The notes under the pieces were generated by a model. That model saw only the letters and a program-made list of their open reading frames with translations. It was not told the origin of the DNA and made no database searches. The position numbers and the translations under genes were made by a program. Below, one piece after another: positions 15,775-23,275 of a DNA stretch of 24,435 nucleotides (its first letter is position 1; each line of letters begins with the position of its first letter). The stretch comes from Bacteriovoracaceae bacterium (GTDB taxonomy: Bacteria; Bdellovibrionota; Bacteriovoracia; Bacteriovoracales; Bacteriovoracaceae): contig CANETG010000010.1 in NCBI GenBank assembly GCA_947440875.1, positions 1-24,435 on the forward strand, given 5' to 3'.

Positions 15775-17177
15775 ATCCCCACTTTGATAATAGCTTTTCA
15801 CGCCTGCCGCCTTTTCTGTTTGAAAGAGTTCAACCGACTCCGATTAAAAATCCGAAACTCGTTCACGTCACAAAACTCAGAGAGGAGTTGGGTCTCCATT
15901 TATCTGACGAAGACCTCACCGGCTGGCTTAACGGCGAGCTCGCACTTCCTGGAGAGCAGAGAATTGCGACCCGTTATGCTGGTCATCAGTTCGGGCATTG
16001 GGCCGGGCAACTTGGTGATGGACGTGCTATTTCCTTAGGTGAAATTATCACCGCGAATGGGTATCGACTCGAAGTTCAGACAAAAGGCTCAGGTCTCACA
16101 CCTTTTTCCCGCATGGGTGATGGGAAGGCCGTCATTCGTTCTTCTGTTCGCGAATACATATGTTCCGAGGCGATGGCCGCTCTTAATATTCCGACGACGA
16201 GGGTTCTCGCTCTTCTCACGGGTGAAGATGAGGTGTACCGTGAAACAATTGAACGCTCCTCGGTAGTGGCGAGAGTCTTTCCGACAAATATCCGCTTTGG
16301 GCATTTTGAAATGCTTTATCACTCTAAGAAAAAAGACGAACTTAAAGCACTTATTGAGTACACCCGAATGACGTTCTTCGGAAATCTCCCCGTGCCTGAA
16401 ATGCTCCATGAGATTGTGAGAAGAAACGCTCATCTCATGGCAGACTGGATGGCCAATGGCTTCTGCCATGGGGTGATGAACACAGACAATATGTCGATCT
16501 TAGGACTAACGATAGACTACGGTCCCTACGGTTTCATGGAAGACACGGATCTCAATTTCATCTGCAATCACTCGGATAATGGTGGTCGATATGCCTACGG
16601 GCAACAACCCGGTGTTGCCAAGTGGAATCTTTCTCGGTTACTCACTTGTTTTATGGACGAGCTTCCTCTGGAAGACCTTCAAAAGATTCTCAACAGTTTT
16701 CCAGAGATGTATCAGCCACGGTTCACGGAACTAGGAAAAAGAAAACTGGGTCTTTTTCAATCGCATGGTGGAGACCATCAATTGTTCACTGATCTTCTGG
16801 CCCTCATGGGTAAGCTTAGCCTCGACTTCACTTTTACATTCCGGTCTCTTAGTTCTGACTTAAGAGAGTTCCGTGACTACTACGGACAGAGAGAAGAATT
16901 TGAAGCTTGGCTCGTTCGCTATGATGAGAGACTCAAACTCGAAGTTATCGAACCCGCCCAGCGCCAAGAAAAAATGAGAATGGTGAACCCAAAGTTCATC
17001 CTCAGAAATTATATCGCTCAGGAAGTTATTGAGGATGTCGAGGCGGGAAGTTGCTTAAAACTCTCTGCTTGGCTCGAGCTTTTATCTCGTCCCTTTGAGG
17101 AGCACTCTGAGATGAAGGCTTATGCGATGCCAACACCCTATGAAAAGAAGAACATCGTTGTGTCTTGTTCCTCCTAA
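15771..17177 (+). CDS. selO: SelO/YdiU protein adenylyltransferase (AMPylase)
   Basis: This 468-residue pseudokinase-fold enzyme transfers AMP from ATP to Ser/Thr/Tyr of target proteins and in E. coli acts in the oxidative-stress response. Family marks are FDNSFSRLP near the N-terminus, ATRYAGHQFGHWAGQLGDGR, TKGSGLTPFSRMGDGKAVIRS, the active-site segment HGVMNTDNMSILGLTIDYGP, and the conserved C-terminal SCSS, whose Cys is the position linked to redox control (Sec in the animal homologue). The length is close to that of E. coli YdiU (478). I chose ATG 15771, which overlaps the previous stop (ATGA) and gives the usual N-terminus; an ATG at 15744 would add nine atypical residues. It converges with the hydrolase gene, one base apart. 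Confidence 0.96.
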   Translation: MNPHFDNSFSRLPPFLFERVQPTPIKNPKLVHVTKLREELGLHLSDEDLTGWLNGELALPGEQRIATRYAGHQFGHWAGQLGDGRAISLGEIITANGYRLEVQTKGSGLTPFSRMGDGKAVIRSSVREYICSEAMAALNIPTTRVLALLTGEDEVYRETIERSSVVARVFPTNIRFGHFEMLYHSKKKDELKALIEYTRMTFFGNLPVPEMLHEIVRRNAHLMADWMANGFCHGVMNTDNMSILGLTIDYGPYGFMEDTDLNFICNHSDNGGRYAYGQQPGVAKWNLSRLLTCFMDELPLEDLQKILNSFPEMYQPRFTELGKRKLGLFQSHGGDHQLFTDLLALMGKLSLDFTFTFRSLSSDLREFRDYYGQREEFEAWLVRYDERLKLEVIEPAQRQEKMRMVNPKFILRNYIAQEVIEDVEAGSCLKLSAWLELLSRPFEEHSEMKAYAMPTPYEKKNIVVSCSS

Positions 17178-17178
17178 A

Positions 17179-17976
17179 CTACTCTTTGAAAGCTTGGACA
17201 ACAAACTCGCTGTGAAAGAGCCACGTCTTCACGATGGCCCAAAAATGATTATCACTCATTTCGAGAATCCGCACAGGTTGAGATATTTTTTGAAGCAGTC
17301 TTTGATAATGCCCGGGAACGGTCGTGTCGTTATTGGCGATGACCATGGAGATTTTCTTACGAGGAAAATTGGCCTCGTAATTAAGTGGATCAAGTTCAAT
17401 ATGCTTTTTTAATTCGTTATAATAATCATCGCGAGTTTTAAATCCGAACATGAGATTTCGTTTTTTTCGCGCGACTCGCATTAACTCTTGATCAGAGTCT
17501 ACGATCATACCCGTAATATCGGCACCACCAGTGATGATCAGTGCATTTTTAATGCGTTCAACTCGTCCCACAGAAATCGCCGCGTGGAGAGCACCGATGC
17601 TTGTTCCCATGATACTGAGATGGTGATCCTCGGGGACTTCCTTAACGAGGATATCGATCGCTCTTTGAGTCCTTCCGTAATACCGACGGTGAATTTCTAA
17701 ATCGAGGCTGTATTCATCATACCCTGTGTATTTGTCGAGGACGTAAACATTAAATCCCGCAGCACAGAGAGTGCGAGCGTAGCTCCGGTCAATGACATTA
17801 GTTCCACCAGTGGGGGGGAGCATGATAATTGTTTTCAGCGATCCTTTTACTGGATAATAGCGCGCGCGAGTGTAGAAATCTTCTTCAATGAAGCTCTTGT
17901 CTTCAAAGAAACAATCTTTCGCCTCAAGGCTTCCGAGAATTCCTAGTTGGGCGAGGAAAAGAATCAGCGTCTTCAT
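17179..17976 (-). CDS. Secreted alpha/beta hydrolase
   Basis: This 265-residue protein has a signal peptide (MKTLILFLAQLGILGSLEA). It has an alpha/beta-hydrolase core with the oxyanion strand MLPPTGGTN (~52-60), the nucleophile elbow GTSIG (Ser126), Asp217 in NNDTTVP and His244 in SDNHFW, so the triad is complete. The substrate is unknown; a periplasmic esterase or lipase-like role is the safest reading. Its ATG overlaps the mgsA stop (ATGA), so it is coupled to methylglyoxal synthase, an odd partner for an exported enzyme. Confidence 0.88.
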   Translation of the reverse strand: MKTLILFLAQLGILGSLEAKDCFFEDKSFIEEDFYTRARYYPVKGSLKTIIMLPPTGGTNVIDRSYARTLCAAGFNVYVLDKYTGYDEYSLDLEIHRRYYGRTQRAIDILVKEVPEDHHLSIMGTSIGALHAAISVGRVERIKNALIITGGADITGMIVDSDQELMRVARKKRNLMFGFKTRDDYYNELKKHIELDPLNYEANFPRKKISMVIANNDTTVPGHYQRLLQKISQPVRILEMSDNHFWAIVKTWLFHSEFVVQAFKE

Positions 17977-18338
17977 AGCTGATTAATAATGGCGTTTGCG
18001 GTCGCGAGATTGCATGCCATGGGGACATCATAGACAACTGCAATCCGAAGCAGGGCCTTCACATCAACATCGTGAGGATGCGGAGCGAGTGGGTCCCAGA
18101 AAAAAATAATGGCGTCAATTTTACCTTCAGCAACACCCGCTCCAATTTGTTGATCTCCCCCGAGGGGACCACTTTTGAAGCATGTCACGGGAAGATTGAG
18201 CGCTTGATGAACTTGCTTTCCGGTTGTGCCGGTGGCAAAGAGATTGAATTTCGACAGAGCTTCTTTATTTTTATGCGCCCATTCAACCATTTTCGGTTTC
18301 AGGTTATCATGCGCAATCAACGCAACGTTTTTCATCAT
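17973..18338 (-). CDS. mgsA: Methylglyoxal synthase
   Basis: This 121-residue enzyme converts dihydroxyacetone phosphate to methylglyoxal and phosphate, a bypass that relieves sugar-phosphate stress and phosphate starvation. It has HDNLK (10-14), GTTG (37-40), SGPLGGDQQIGA with Asp62, and WDPL...HPHDVDVKALLR with His89 and Asp92. These match E. coli Asp71, His98 and Asp101 with a constant offset of nine. The protein is shorter than the E. coli one (152) mainly at the N-terminus. GAGAGG precedes tandem ATGs (18338 and 18335); the second has the better spacing. It is the first gene of a two-gene operon with a secreted hydrolase. Confidence 0.96.
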   Translation of the reverse strand: MMKNVALIAHDNLKPKMVEWAHKNKEALSKFNLFATGTTGKQVHQALNLPVTCFKSGPLGGDQQIGAGVAEGKIDAIIFFWDPLAPHPHDVDVKALLRIAVVYDVPMACNLATANAIINQL

Positions 18339-18395
18339 TCACCTCTCAATAAATGGTAAACAATTTAGCTGTTGGTGTCTTCATTTAAGATGAAG

Positions 18396-18424
18396 TTGCT
18401 CTCTGTTATGGTGATCTTTAGCAT
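18396..18424 (+). promoter_or_regulatory. Possible promoter of the royal-jelly-family lipoprotein gene
   Basis: TTGCTC (18396-18401) and TAGCAT (18419-18424) are separated by 17 nt. This would start transcription near 18431 and leave a short leader with AAGGAG 5 nt before ATG 18447. The match to consensus is modest. Confidence 0.35.
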
Positions 18425-18446
18425 GTTGATAGCTAAAGGAGCTTCT

Positions 18447-19580
18447 ATGAAAAGTCTTTTCGGTCTCATTTTGACTTCACTCTTTTTCTTTTCCTGCTCT
18501 AGTGTTATCAAAAAAACTCAACGATACGATGTGGATAAAAAAACCGTCGGTCTCTTACCGACTGAAAAAGAACCCGAGCTCCGGAAGGTCGCTGAGTTTC
18601 GTGGTCTTCAAGTGACGGGGGTTACGGTCGCACCAGATGGAAGGATGTTTGCCAATTTTCCGCGCTGGAGAAAAAATCTTCCCTTTTCCGTCGTGGAGCT
18701 CACTCCCGATGGGAACTACACTCCCTATCCGAATAAAGAATGGAATCACTGGAACGGGAGGCCGGAGAAACATAAATTTACCTGCGTGCAGTCAGTGATC
18801 GCCCACGGGAATTCACTTTTCGTGCTCGATCCCGCGAGTCCCAATATGGAAGGTGTTGTGGGAAGACCGATGCTTTATGAATTTGATCTCACGACCAACA
18901 AACTTGCTCATTCTTGGAGTTTTGATTCTTCGGTGGCACCAAAGAAATCCTATCTTAATGATGTGAGAATCGATGACGCTGCTAATAAAGCATACATCAC
19001 TGATTCAGGACTCGGAGGAATTGTTGTTCTCGATATGGGGAGCGGAAGTGCGTTGCGCGTATTGGATCATCACCCATCGACCAAATCCGAAAGCGTTGTC
19101 CTCACAGTGGAAAAGAAGCCCTTTCTTGTGAAAGGAGCGGCACCGAAAATTCACTCTGACGGGATTGCACTTGATCCGGACCAAAATCGTCTTTTTTGGC
19201 ACGCTCTTACGGGGTATCATCTTTACAGCATTCCCACGGTGCTTCTTCACGGTGAGATCGATGAAGCGAAATTGGAAGAAAAAATTTCCAACATGGGCGT
19301 CACTCCGGCCCCCGATGGGATGATCTTTGATAAAAATGGAAATCTGTACATGGCAGACCTAGAAAGGAATGCTGTGTCTTACCGCACCCCGAGCGGGGAG
19401 ATGAAGATTCTCATCCAGGATGAGAGAATCAAGTGGGCGGATAGTTTTACGATTGATCAAGACAACAATCTCATCTTCACGGATTCACTTCTTCAGCAAA
19501 CACCGATCGGTGAATCAGTGGATAATCTCACGTTTACCATCTACAAGGTCTCATTACCTACAGAGAGAGAGGAATTGTAA
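18447..19580 (+). CDS. Royal-jelly/Yellow (MRJP) family lipoprotein
   Basis: This 377-residue protein has a lipoprotein signal (MKSLFGLILTSLFFFSC, lipobox FFSC) and then a six-bladed-propeller type chain. Repeated D-x-x-x-N-x-x-Y/I/L blade motifs fit the MRJP/Yellow and SMP-30-like family: DVRIDDAANKAYITDSG, DGIALDPDQNRLFW, DGMIFDKNGNLYMAD and the late FTIDQDNNLIFTDS. Bacterial members are uncommon and of unknown function; a lactonase or a binding protein are both possible. ATG 18447 is chosen because AAGGAG lies 5 nt upstream and the lipobox then falls at the right distance; a longer frame from 18372 would bury the signal. It is monocistronic, convergent with the Cys-rich gene 2 nt away. Confidence 0.88.
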   Translation: MKSLFGLILTSLFFFSCSSVIKKTQRYDVDKKTVGLLPTEKEPELRKVAEFRGLQVTGVTVAPDGRMFANFPRWRKNLPFSVVELTPDGNYTPYPNKEWNHWNGRPEKHKFTCVQSVIAHGNSLFVLDPASPNMEGVVGRPMLYEFDLTTNKLAHSWSFDSSVAPKKSYLNDVRIDDAANKAYITDSGLGGIVVLDMGSGSALRVLDHHPSTKSESVVLTVEKKPFLVKGAAPKIHSDGIALDPDQNRLFWHALTGYHLYSIPTVLLHGEIDEAKLEEKISNMGVTPAPDGMIFDKNGNLYMADLERNAVSYRTPSGEMKILIQDERIKWADSFTIDQDNNLIFTDSLLQQTPIGESVDNLTFTIYKVSLPTEREEL

Positions 19581-19582
19581 AT

Positions 19583-19831
19583 CTAGGAATAGGATTCGTT
19601 GGAGTGATCTTTTAAATCGGTCACTCCTTGCATCCTCGCGCAGCCAGCGCAGCAGTAAATACTCAGGCCATCTTCAACACCATGGCCAATTACTCTCGTG
19701 TCGCAGCTTTGGCAGTGTGGGGCAAGGTGGTTGATCGCGCACTCAAAGCAATCGAATGAGTATTCTTTTGAGTTCATGACTATTTTAAATGTCTTTTCGT
19801 AAGCATTCCCGCAGTTGTCACATCTATCCAT
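19583..19831 (-). CDS. Cysteine-rich zinc-binding mini-protein (metallothionein-like annotation family)
   Basis: This 82-residue cytosolic protein has nine cysteines (4, 7, 28, 31, 40, 43, 60, 61, 64) mostly in CxxC pairs, plus H35, H39 and H50. The layout CDNCG...FDCFECAI-x-x-LAP-x-C-x-x-C...RVIGHG...YCCAGCAR is seen in many bacterial proteins often labelled prokaryotic metallothionein. A structural two-zinc fold is more likely than a metal store (my judgement). ATG 19831 is preferred: AGAGG lies 6 nt upstream. A longer frame from 19864 adds 11 residues without a ribosome binding site. Confidence 0.8.
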   Translation of the reverse strand: MDRCDNCGNAYEKTFKIVMNSKEYSFDCFECAINHLAPHCQSCDTRVIGHGVEDGLSIYCCAGCARMQGVTDLKDHSNESYS

Positions 19832-19919
19832 AGTTAACCTCTCTCCCGTAGCGTTGTCTGACATTTATTAAGCAAAGCTCGTACCAGATGCAGTATCATG
19901 AACGAAGCCGGAGGTTTCT

Positions 19920-20288
19920 ATGACCAAAGAAAATAATATTATTTCGGATTTTTTTGATCTTTATGCGCGAGAGTTTTTTGCTCCTATGATGGGTGAGGAG
20001 TATTCAGAATCTCCTTTACCGAACGTCGAATTGAAGGAAACTCATGAGGGATACATCGTTCGAGTAGAACTCTTAAATATCTCTGAAGATGAGATCAAAC
20101 TTTCGCTCGAAGATAATTGCCTCATCCTTCAGAACAAGTCGCACACAATTTTTCGAACCATTCCCTTCCGTGCGGATGTTGATGATCATAAAATTGACGC
20201 CAAGTTTATGGATGGTTGCTTAATCGTGAATCTCATCAAAAAAGATGACGGGACTGAGAGATCAAAAACAATCGAGATTAGGCACTAA
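19920..20288 (+). CDS. Small heat-shock protein, Hsp20/alpha-crystallin family
   Basis: This 122-residue holdase binds unfolding proteins. A short N-terminal arm (~1-35) is followed by the alpha-crystallin domain: PNVELKETHEGYIVRVEL, D-E-I-K-L-S-L, F-x-RTIPF (~80-84) and the closing DGCLIVNLIKK, the family's G-x-L-x-x-x-x-K signature. The C-terminal extension is short and lacks a plain I-x-I/V tail apart from TIEI at the end. GGAGG lies 5 nt before the ATG. TATCAT (19894-19899) could be a -10 box, but I see no good -35 and no heat-shock sigma motif. The 3' end overlaps the convergent nuclease-like gene by 4 nt. Confidence 0.9.
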   Translation: MTKENNIISDFFDLYAREFFAPMMGEEYSESPLPNVELKETHEGYIVRVELLNISEDEIKLSLEDNCLILQNKSHTIFRTIPFRADVDDHKIDAKFMDGCLIVNLIKKDDGTERSKTIEIRH

Positions 20289-21130
20289 AGAAAAGTAAGA
20301 TCGAGAGTCATCGGTTTGTGATCTGAGCCCTGTGATTGAAAGACCTCAGCGTGATTGATCTTGAATCCGCGGATGAACGCATGATCGAGAATATTACTCG
20401 TACCAAAGGATCTCATGCGAAGCTCGCCGTTCACAAAACCGACTTCGGTGAGATCAAGGTCGCGCGCCATCTCCACCACTTCTTGGTAGCGCCTCTTCGT
20501 GCGCGTATTAAAATCTCCGGCAAAGATCACCGGACCTTGATGGCCCATCATATTCGTTTTTATCTGATCAACATGCCTCTCAAAGGCGCCAAGGCCCAAG
20601 AAATTTATTCCGTGCACAGAAACCACCAGAAGTTCTCGCTCTTTCCCACTTACGCGAAACTTTGCGTACGTCGTCGTTTTCGGAGTTTCAGTCACCGGTT
20701 CGTAATCAAGAGTGTGCTCAACTTTTACCCAACTCGGCCTTACCCATGACCCAATCATGTTACCGGTGCCATCATTATTGTAGAGGCGATATGTGAAACT
20801 TATCCCCAGATCCCACTGGTAGTTTCCGAAGTAGGCGAGGGACTCTTGAAAAAAATCAGCGGTGTAGGCCTCTTGAATGAGAAAGAGGTCTTTTCCCGTT
20901 CCGTATTTCACCAACTCAGAATGAAAATTTTCCTTCACTCCTTTTTTCACATTCCAAACGAGAATTTGAAGGTCAGAGTTTTCTAACTCAGACGCTTGAG
21001 CATTTCCGATTGTGATGTGTGCCCGCTCAATCGGAACGCGAGAAAAATAGCGACGCACTGGATTTTGAGTCGCAGAGGCCGCGTGTCCCGCGGTCGCGAA
21101 AAATAAGAAAAGAACGGCTAAGGTCTTCAT
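20285..21130 (-). CDS. Secreted endonuclease/exonuclease/phosphatase (EEP) family enzyme
   Basis: This 281-residue protein has a signal peptide (cut near GHAASA). The EEP catalytic set is complete: Asn60 in WNVKKG, Glu87 in IQEAY, His173 and Asn176 in SVHGIN, Asp206 and Asn208 in GDFNT, Asp249/His250 in LDHAF, and the terminal SDHKP with Asp270/His271. Family members hydrolyse phosphodiester or phosphate bonds in DNA, sphingolipids or inositol phosphates. The export signal suggests a periplasmic or extracellular substrate such as host or prey DNA or lipid, but the sequence does not decide. No Shine-Dalgarno is visible before the ATG. Confidence 0.9.
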   Translation of the reverse strand: MKTLAVLFLFFATAGHAASATQNPVRRYFSRVPIERAHITIGNAQASELENSDLQILVWNVKKGVKENFHSELVKYGTGKDLFLIQEAYTADFFQESLAYFGNYQWDLGISFTYRLYNNDGTGNMIGSWVRPSWVKVEHTLDYEPVTETPKTTTYAKFRVSGKERELLVVSVHGINFLGLGAFERHVDQIKTNMMGHQGPVIFAGDFNTRTKRRYQEVVEMARDLDLTEVGFVNGELRMRSFGTSNILDHAFIRGFKINHAEVFQSQGSDHKPMTLDLTFL

Positions 21131-21254
21131 TTAGAAAAGTATGGAGTAGAGGCGTTAGATATAAAACTTGCATTGCGTCAGGCTTCGATCTTCTGTGCTC
21201 CAAGAGAATGAATCATCCCCACTCTTAGAATCAGAAAATAAGAAGCCGGACGCG

Positions 21255-21284
21255 TTGACTCCCAAGGAAAAGGACGGGTAACCT
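21255..21284 (+). promoter_or_regulatory. Possible promoter with leaderless geometry
   Basis: TTGACT (21255-21260, 5 of 6) and TAACCT (21279-21284, 3 of 6) are separated by 18 nt. The -10 ends 6 nt before ATG 21291, and that ATG has no well-placed Shine-Dalgarno. The weak -10 keeps confidence low on its own. Confidence 0.35.
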
Positions 21285-21290
21285 TCTCCT

Positions 21291-21785
21291 ATGAAAAACT
21301 TATTCACTCTTTTCCTGTGTTTTTTCACTCTGAGTGCTCACGCTGGGCAGCTTGAAAATTTTTTTACTCAGCTCGAAGGGCAGTGGGAGAAAATTTCGGC
21401 GGATAATTACCGTGAAACAGCGGCAGGTGAGTTCACTCATCAGGTAGGGACTTATTTCACCGCCAATGTGAAAAGAGTTGGGCAGGAGTGGAAATTTTTG
21501 GAAGAAGTGTGCTGGGCCGAAGAAGATCAGGATGAGGCGTGTGGTGAAAGTTTTGTGACGTATGAAATTCAAAATGAAGAGCTCTTTGCTATTCTTGAGA
21601 ACGAAAAGTATCCGGTCGATGTCCTAGAGCTTGATGACGACTCTCTCACGATGATGCTCGTGACAAAAGATTTTGCCTTCACGGCGATCCTTTCAGTTGA
21701 TGAGAAAGGCCTTTCCCAAGAGTCTGTCATCGAAATGGCCGATGGAAATAAGGACTATCTCTTTCTCAAACTGAGAAAGCAGTAA
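21291..21785 (+). CDS. Small exported protein of unknown function
   Basis: This 164-residue protein has a signal peptide (MKNLFTLFLCFFTLSAHA) and an acidic, beta-rich mature part of ~146 residues. The chain looks like a lipocalin- or DUF-type small barrel: F-x-x-LEGQWEK near its start, alternating strands, and LFLKLRKQ at the end. Two cysteines (CWAEEDQDEAC) sit close together and may form a disulfide. I cannot name the family. It stands alone on the plus strand, with a possible weak terminator (imperfect stem at 21783-21814 followed by a short T run). Confidence 0.8.
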   Translation: MKNLFTLFLCFFTLSAHAGQLENFFTQLEGQWEKISADNYRETAAGEFTHQVGTYFTANVKRVGQEWKFLEEVCWAEEDQDEACGESFVTYEIQNEELFAILENEKYPVDVLELDDDSLTMMLVTKDFAFTAILSVDEKGLSQESVIEMADGNKDYLFLKLRKQ

Positions 21786-21821
21786 GTCAGGCATCATGTT
21801 CTCTCTGACCTTATTTTCACT

Positions 21822-21857
21822 TCTCCCATTTCATGAATTGATAACTTAAATGGGAGA
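21822..21857 (+). promoter_or_regulatory. Perfect 10-bp hairpin covering the ribosome binding site of the next gene
   Basis: TCTCCCATTT (21822-21831) and AAATGGGAGA (21848-21857) are exact reverse complements with a 16-nt loop. The 3' arm contains the whole Shine-Dalgarno GGGAGA, 4 nt before ATG 21862. Folded RNA would hide the ribosome binding site. As DNA it could equally be a dyad operator. Confidence 0.6.
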
Positions 21858-21861
21858 TCTC

Positions 21862-22395
21862 ATGAAATTCATCCCTCTTTTTTTTCTCCTCGCGTGTAGT
21901 GTCCCCACTCCCAAAATAGAAACGGCTCAAGTTTCGCTACTCGGAATGGTTAAGGGCGAGGCCCTCGAAGTCATCAAGGCCGAAGATGAGCGCGTTCTTA
22001 ATAGTCTCCATGAAGAAGCGCAGAAGCAGGGAACTGTGGAAAAGAAAGTCGAAAACGGTATGACGGCAGAAATCTGGAGCTGGTCTGAAGAGCACGGATC
22101 GAATCTAAAGATCACGGAAACGCTTCTTTATAAATACGGGAAGCTCATCTCCCACACCATGATGATTCCCTCCGAGGGATACACGGCCTCAAAACAATTC
22201 GTGAAAGGAAAAGTCATTCAGGTGTCTGAGGAATGGAAAAATCGCGCTCGCTTTGTGTACCTCGATTCCAACGAGAAAATCATCGGCAGACTTCATTACC
22301 GTGGGAAACAATCTGAATGCATTCTCTATGAAGGAGCTGTTCCTCGGTATGAGAAAGTCGAAACCTGTGAGCTCAAGTTCAATACCGCTCCTTAA
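21862..22395 (+). CDS. Small lipoprotein of unknown function
   Basis: This 177-residue protein has a lipoprotein signal MKFIPLFFLLAC (lipobox LLAC at Cys12) and a mature, mixed alpha/beta domain. It contains no motif that I recognise; two late cysteines (SECILY and ETCELKF) may pair. ATG 21862 is chosen because GGGAGA is 4 nt upstream and the signal starts cleanly; an in-frame ATG at 21850 lies inside the hairpin arm. Translation is probably controlled by that hairpin. The stop overlaps the convergent PPK2 gene by 4 nt. Confidence 0.82.
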   Translation: MKFIPLFFLLACSVPTPKIETAQVSLLGMVKGEALEVIKAEDERVLNSLHEEAQKQGTVEKKVENGMTAEIWSWSEEHGSNLKITETLLYKYGKLISHTMMIPSEGYTASKQFVKGKVIQVSEEWKNRARFVYLDSNEKIIGRLHYRGKQSECILYEGAVPRYEKVETCELKFNTAP

Positions 22396-23198
22396 ATTTT
22401 TTCCAACTGCTTCAAGAATTTCTTTTGTTCTTTATCCAGAACTTTTTTCTCAAAGTCCTTCATGAGCGGTGAGAGTTTTTTATGGATCACCTTTAAAGAA
22501 TCTCTTCGCGCAAATTTCTTTGAGTTTGAGGGCACCAGAGACCAAGGCGATTGTTTCGTATCATTTACTTTCAAGAAATCATCTACCGCAGAGACGTATT
22601 TGTTCCAGTGTTTTCTGGCATTGATATCGGCTTCGGTGATCTTCCACATCTTAAAGGGGTCAGTGAGACGCTCTTCGAAGCGTTTTAACTGCTCGGCTTT
22701 TGTGACGGCGAGAAAAATCTTAATCAGCGTAATTCCATCACGCTGGAGAGTTTCTTCGAAATCATTAATTTCACCATAGGCATCTTCGATCCGATTCTTA
22801 GGAGTAAGTTCTTCTACTTTCTCGACCAGCACTCGACCGTACCACGAGCGGTCAAAGATCGTGATCATCCCCGGCGCGGGAATCTTTCTCCAGAAGCGGT
22901 AGAGATAGTGTTTTGCCTGCTCCCTCTTCTTTGGTGCAGCGATGGGGATGACTTTAAAATACCGTGGATCAAGTTTCTCAGTGATGGTTCGGATCGTTCC
23001 GCCTTTTCCGGCAGCATCGAAGCCTTCAAAGACTATGATGACTCTTTGTTTCCGGTTAAAGACTGCTTCCTGAATCCGAAGCATCATTAATTGAAGCTCT
23101 GTTATTTCTGTGTCGAGTTTTTCTTTGTCTTTGTCAGTTAACTGAGAAGGCTTCTTCGCAAGGTCTTTGAGAAGGCCTGAGAGAGTCTGCTTGGACAT
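22392..23198 (-). CDS. Polyphosphate kinase 2 (PPK2) family enzyme
   Basis: This 268-residue cytosolic kinase moves phosphate between polyphosphate and nucleotides. It has Walker A GFDAAGKGG (59-67), the lid region with Arg/Lys-rich PKKREQAKHYLYRFW, and Walker B FDRSWYGR (115-122), followed by INDFE and WKITEADINARKHW typical of PPK2. I cannot assign the class (ADP, AMP or both) from sequence alone. ATG 23198 is chosen because AAGGA lies 6 nt upstream; the ATG at 23219 has none and adds a Lys/Arg-rich heptapeptide. A promoter candidate lies at 23246-23275. Confidence 0.94.
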   Translation of the reverse strand: MSKQTLSGLLKDLAKKPSQLTDKDKEKLDTEITELQLMMLRIQEAVFNRKQRVIIVFEGFDAAGKGGTIRTITEKLDPRYFKVIPIAAPKKREQAKHYLYRFWRKIPAPGMITIFDRSWYGRVLVEKVEELTPKNRIEDAYGEINDFEETLQRDGITLIKIFLAVTKAEQLKRFEERLTDPFKMWKITEADINARKHWNKYVSAVDDFLKVNDTKQSPWSLVPSNSKKFARRDSLKVIHKKLSPLMKDFEKKVLDKEQKKFLKQLEKI

Positions 23199-23245
23199 GG
23201 GTTTTCCTTTTCTCTTCATCTTTTAAAAGGAGTCATCGCTTTTAT

Positions 23246-23275
23246 ATTTTAAAGTAAGACGACCTTCCTGGTCAG
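23246..23275 (-). promoter_or_regulatory. Possible promoter of the PPK2 gene
   Basis: On the minus strand CTGACC (23275-23270) and TAAAAT (23251-23246) are separated by 18 nt, which would start transcription near 23239. The small dyad GACC-TTCCT-GGTC (23261-23273) overlaps the -35 and spacer and could be an operator. Confidence 0.3.

Noticed and set aside
20336..20749. 137-codon plus-strand frame inside the EEP gene
   Set aside because: It is antisense to the EEP active-site region, which is fully accounted for.
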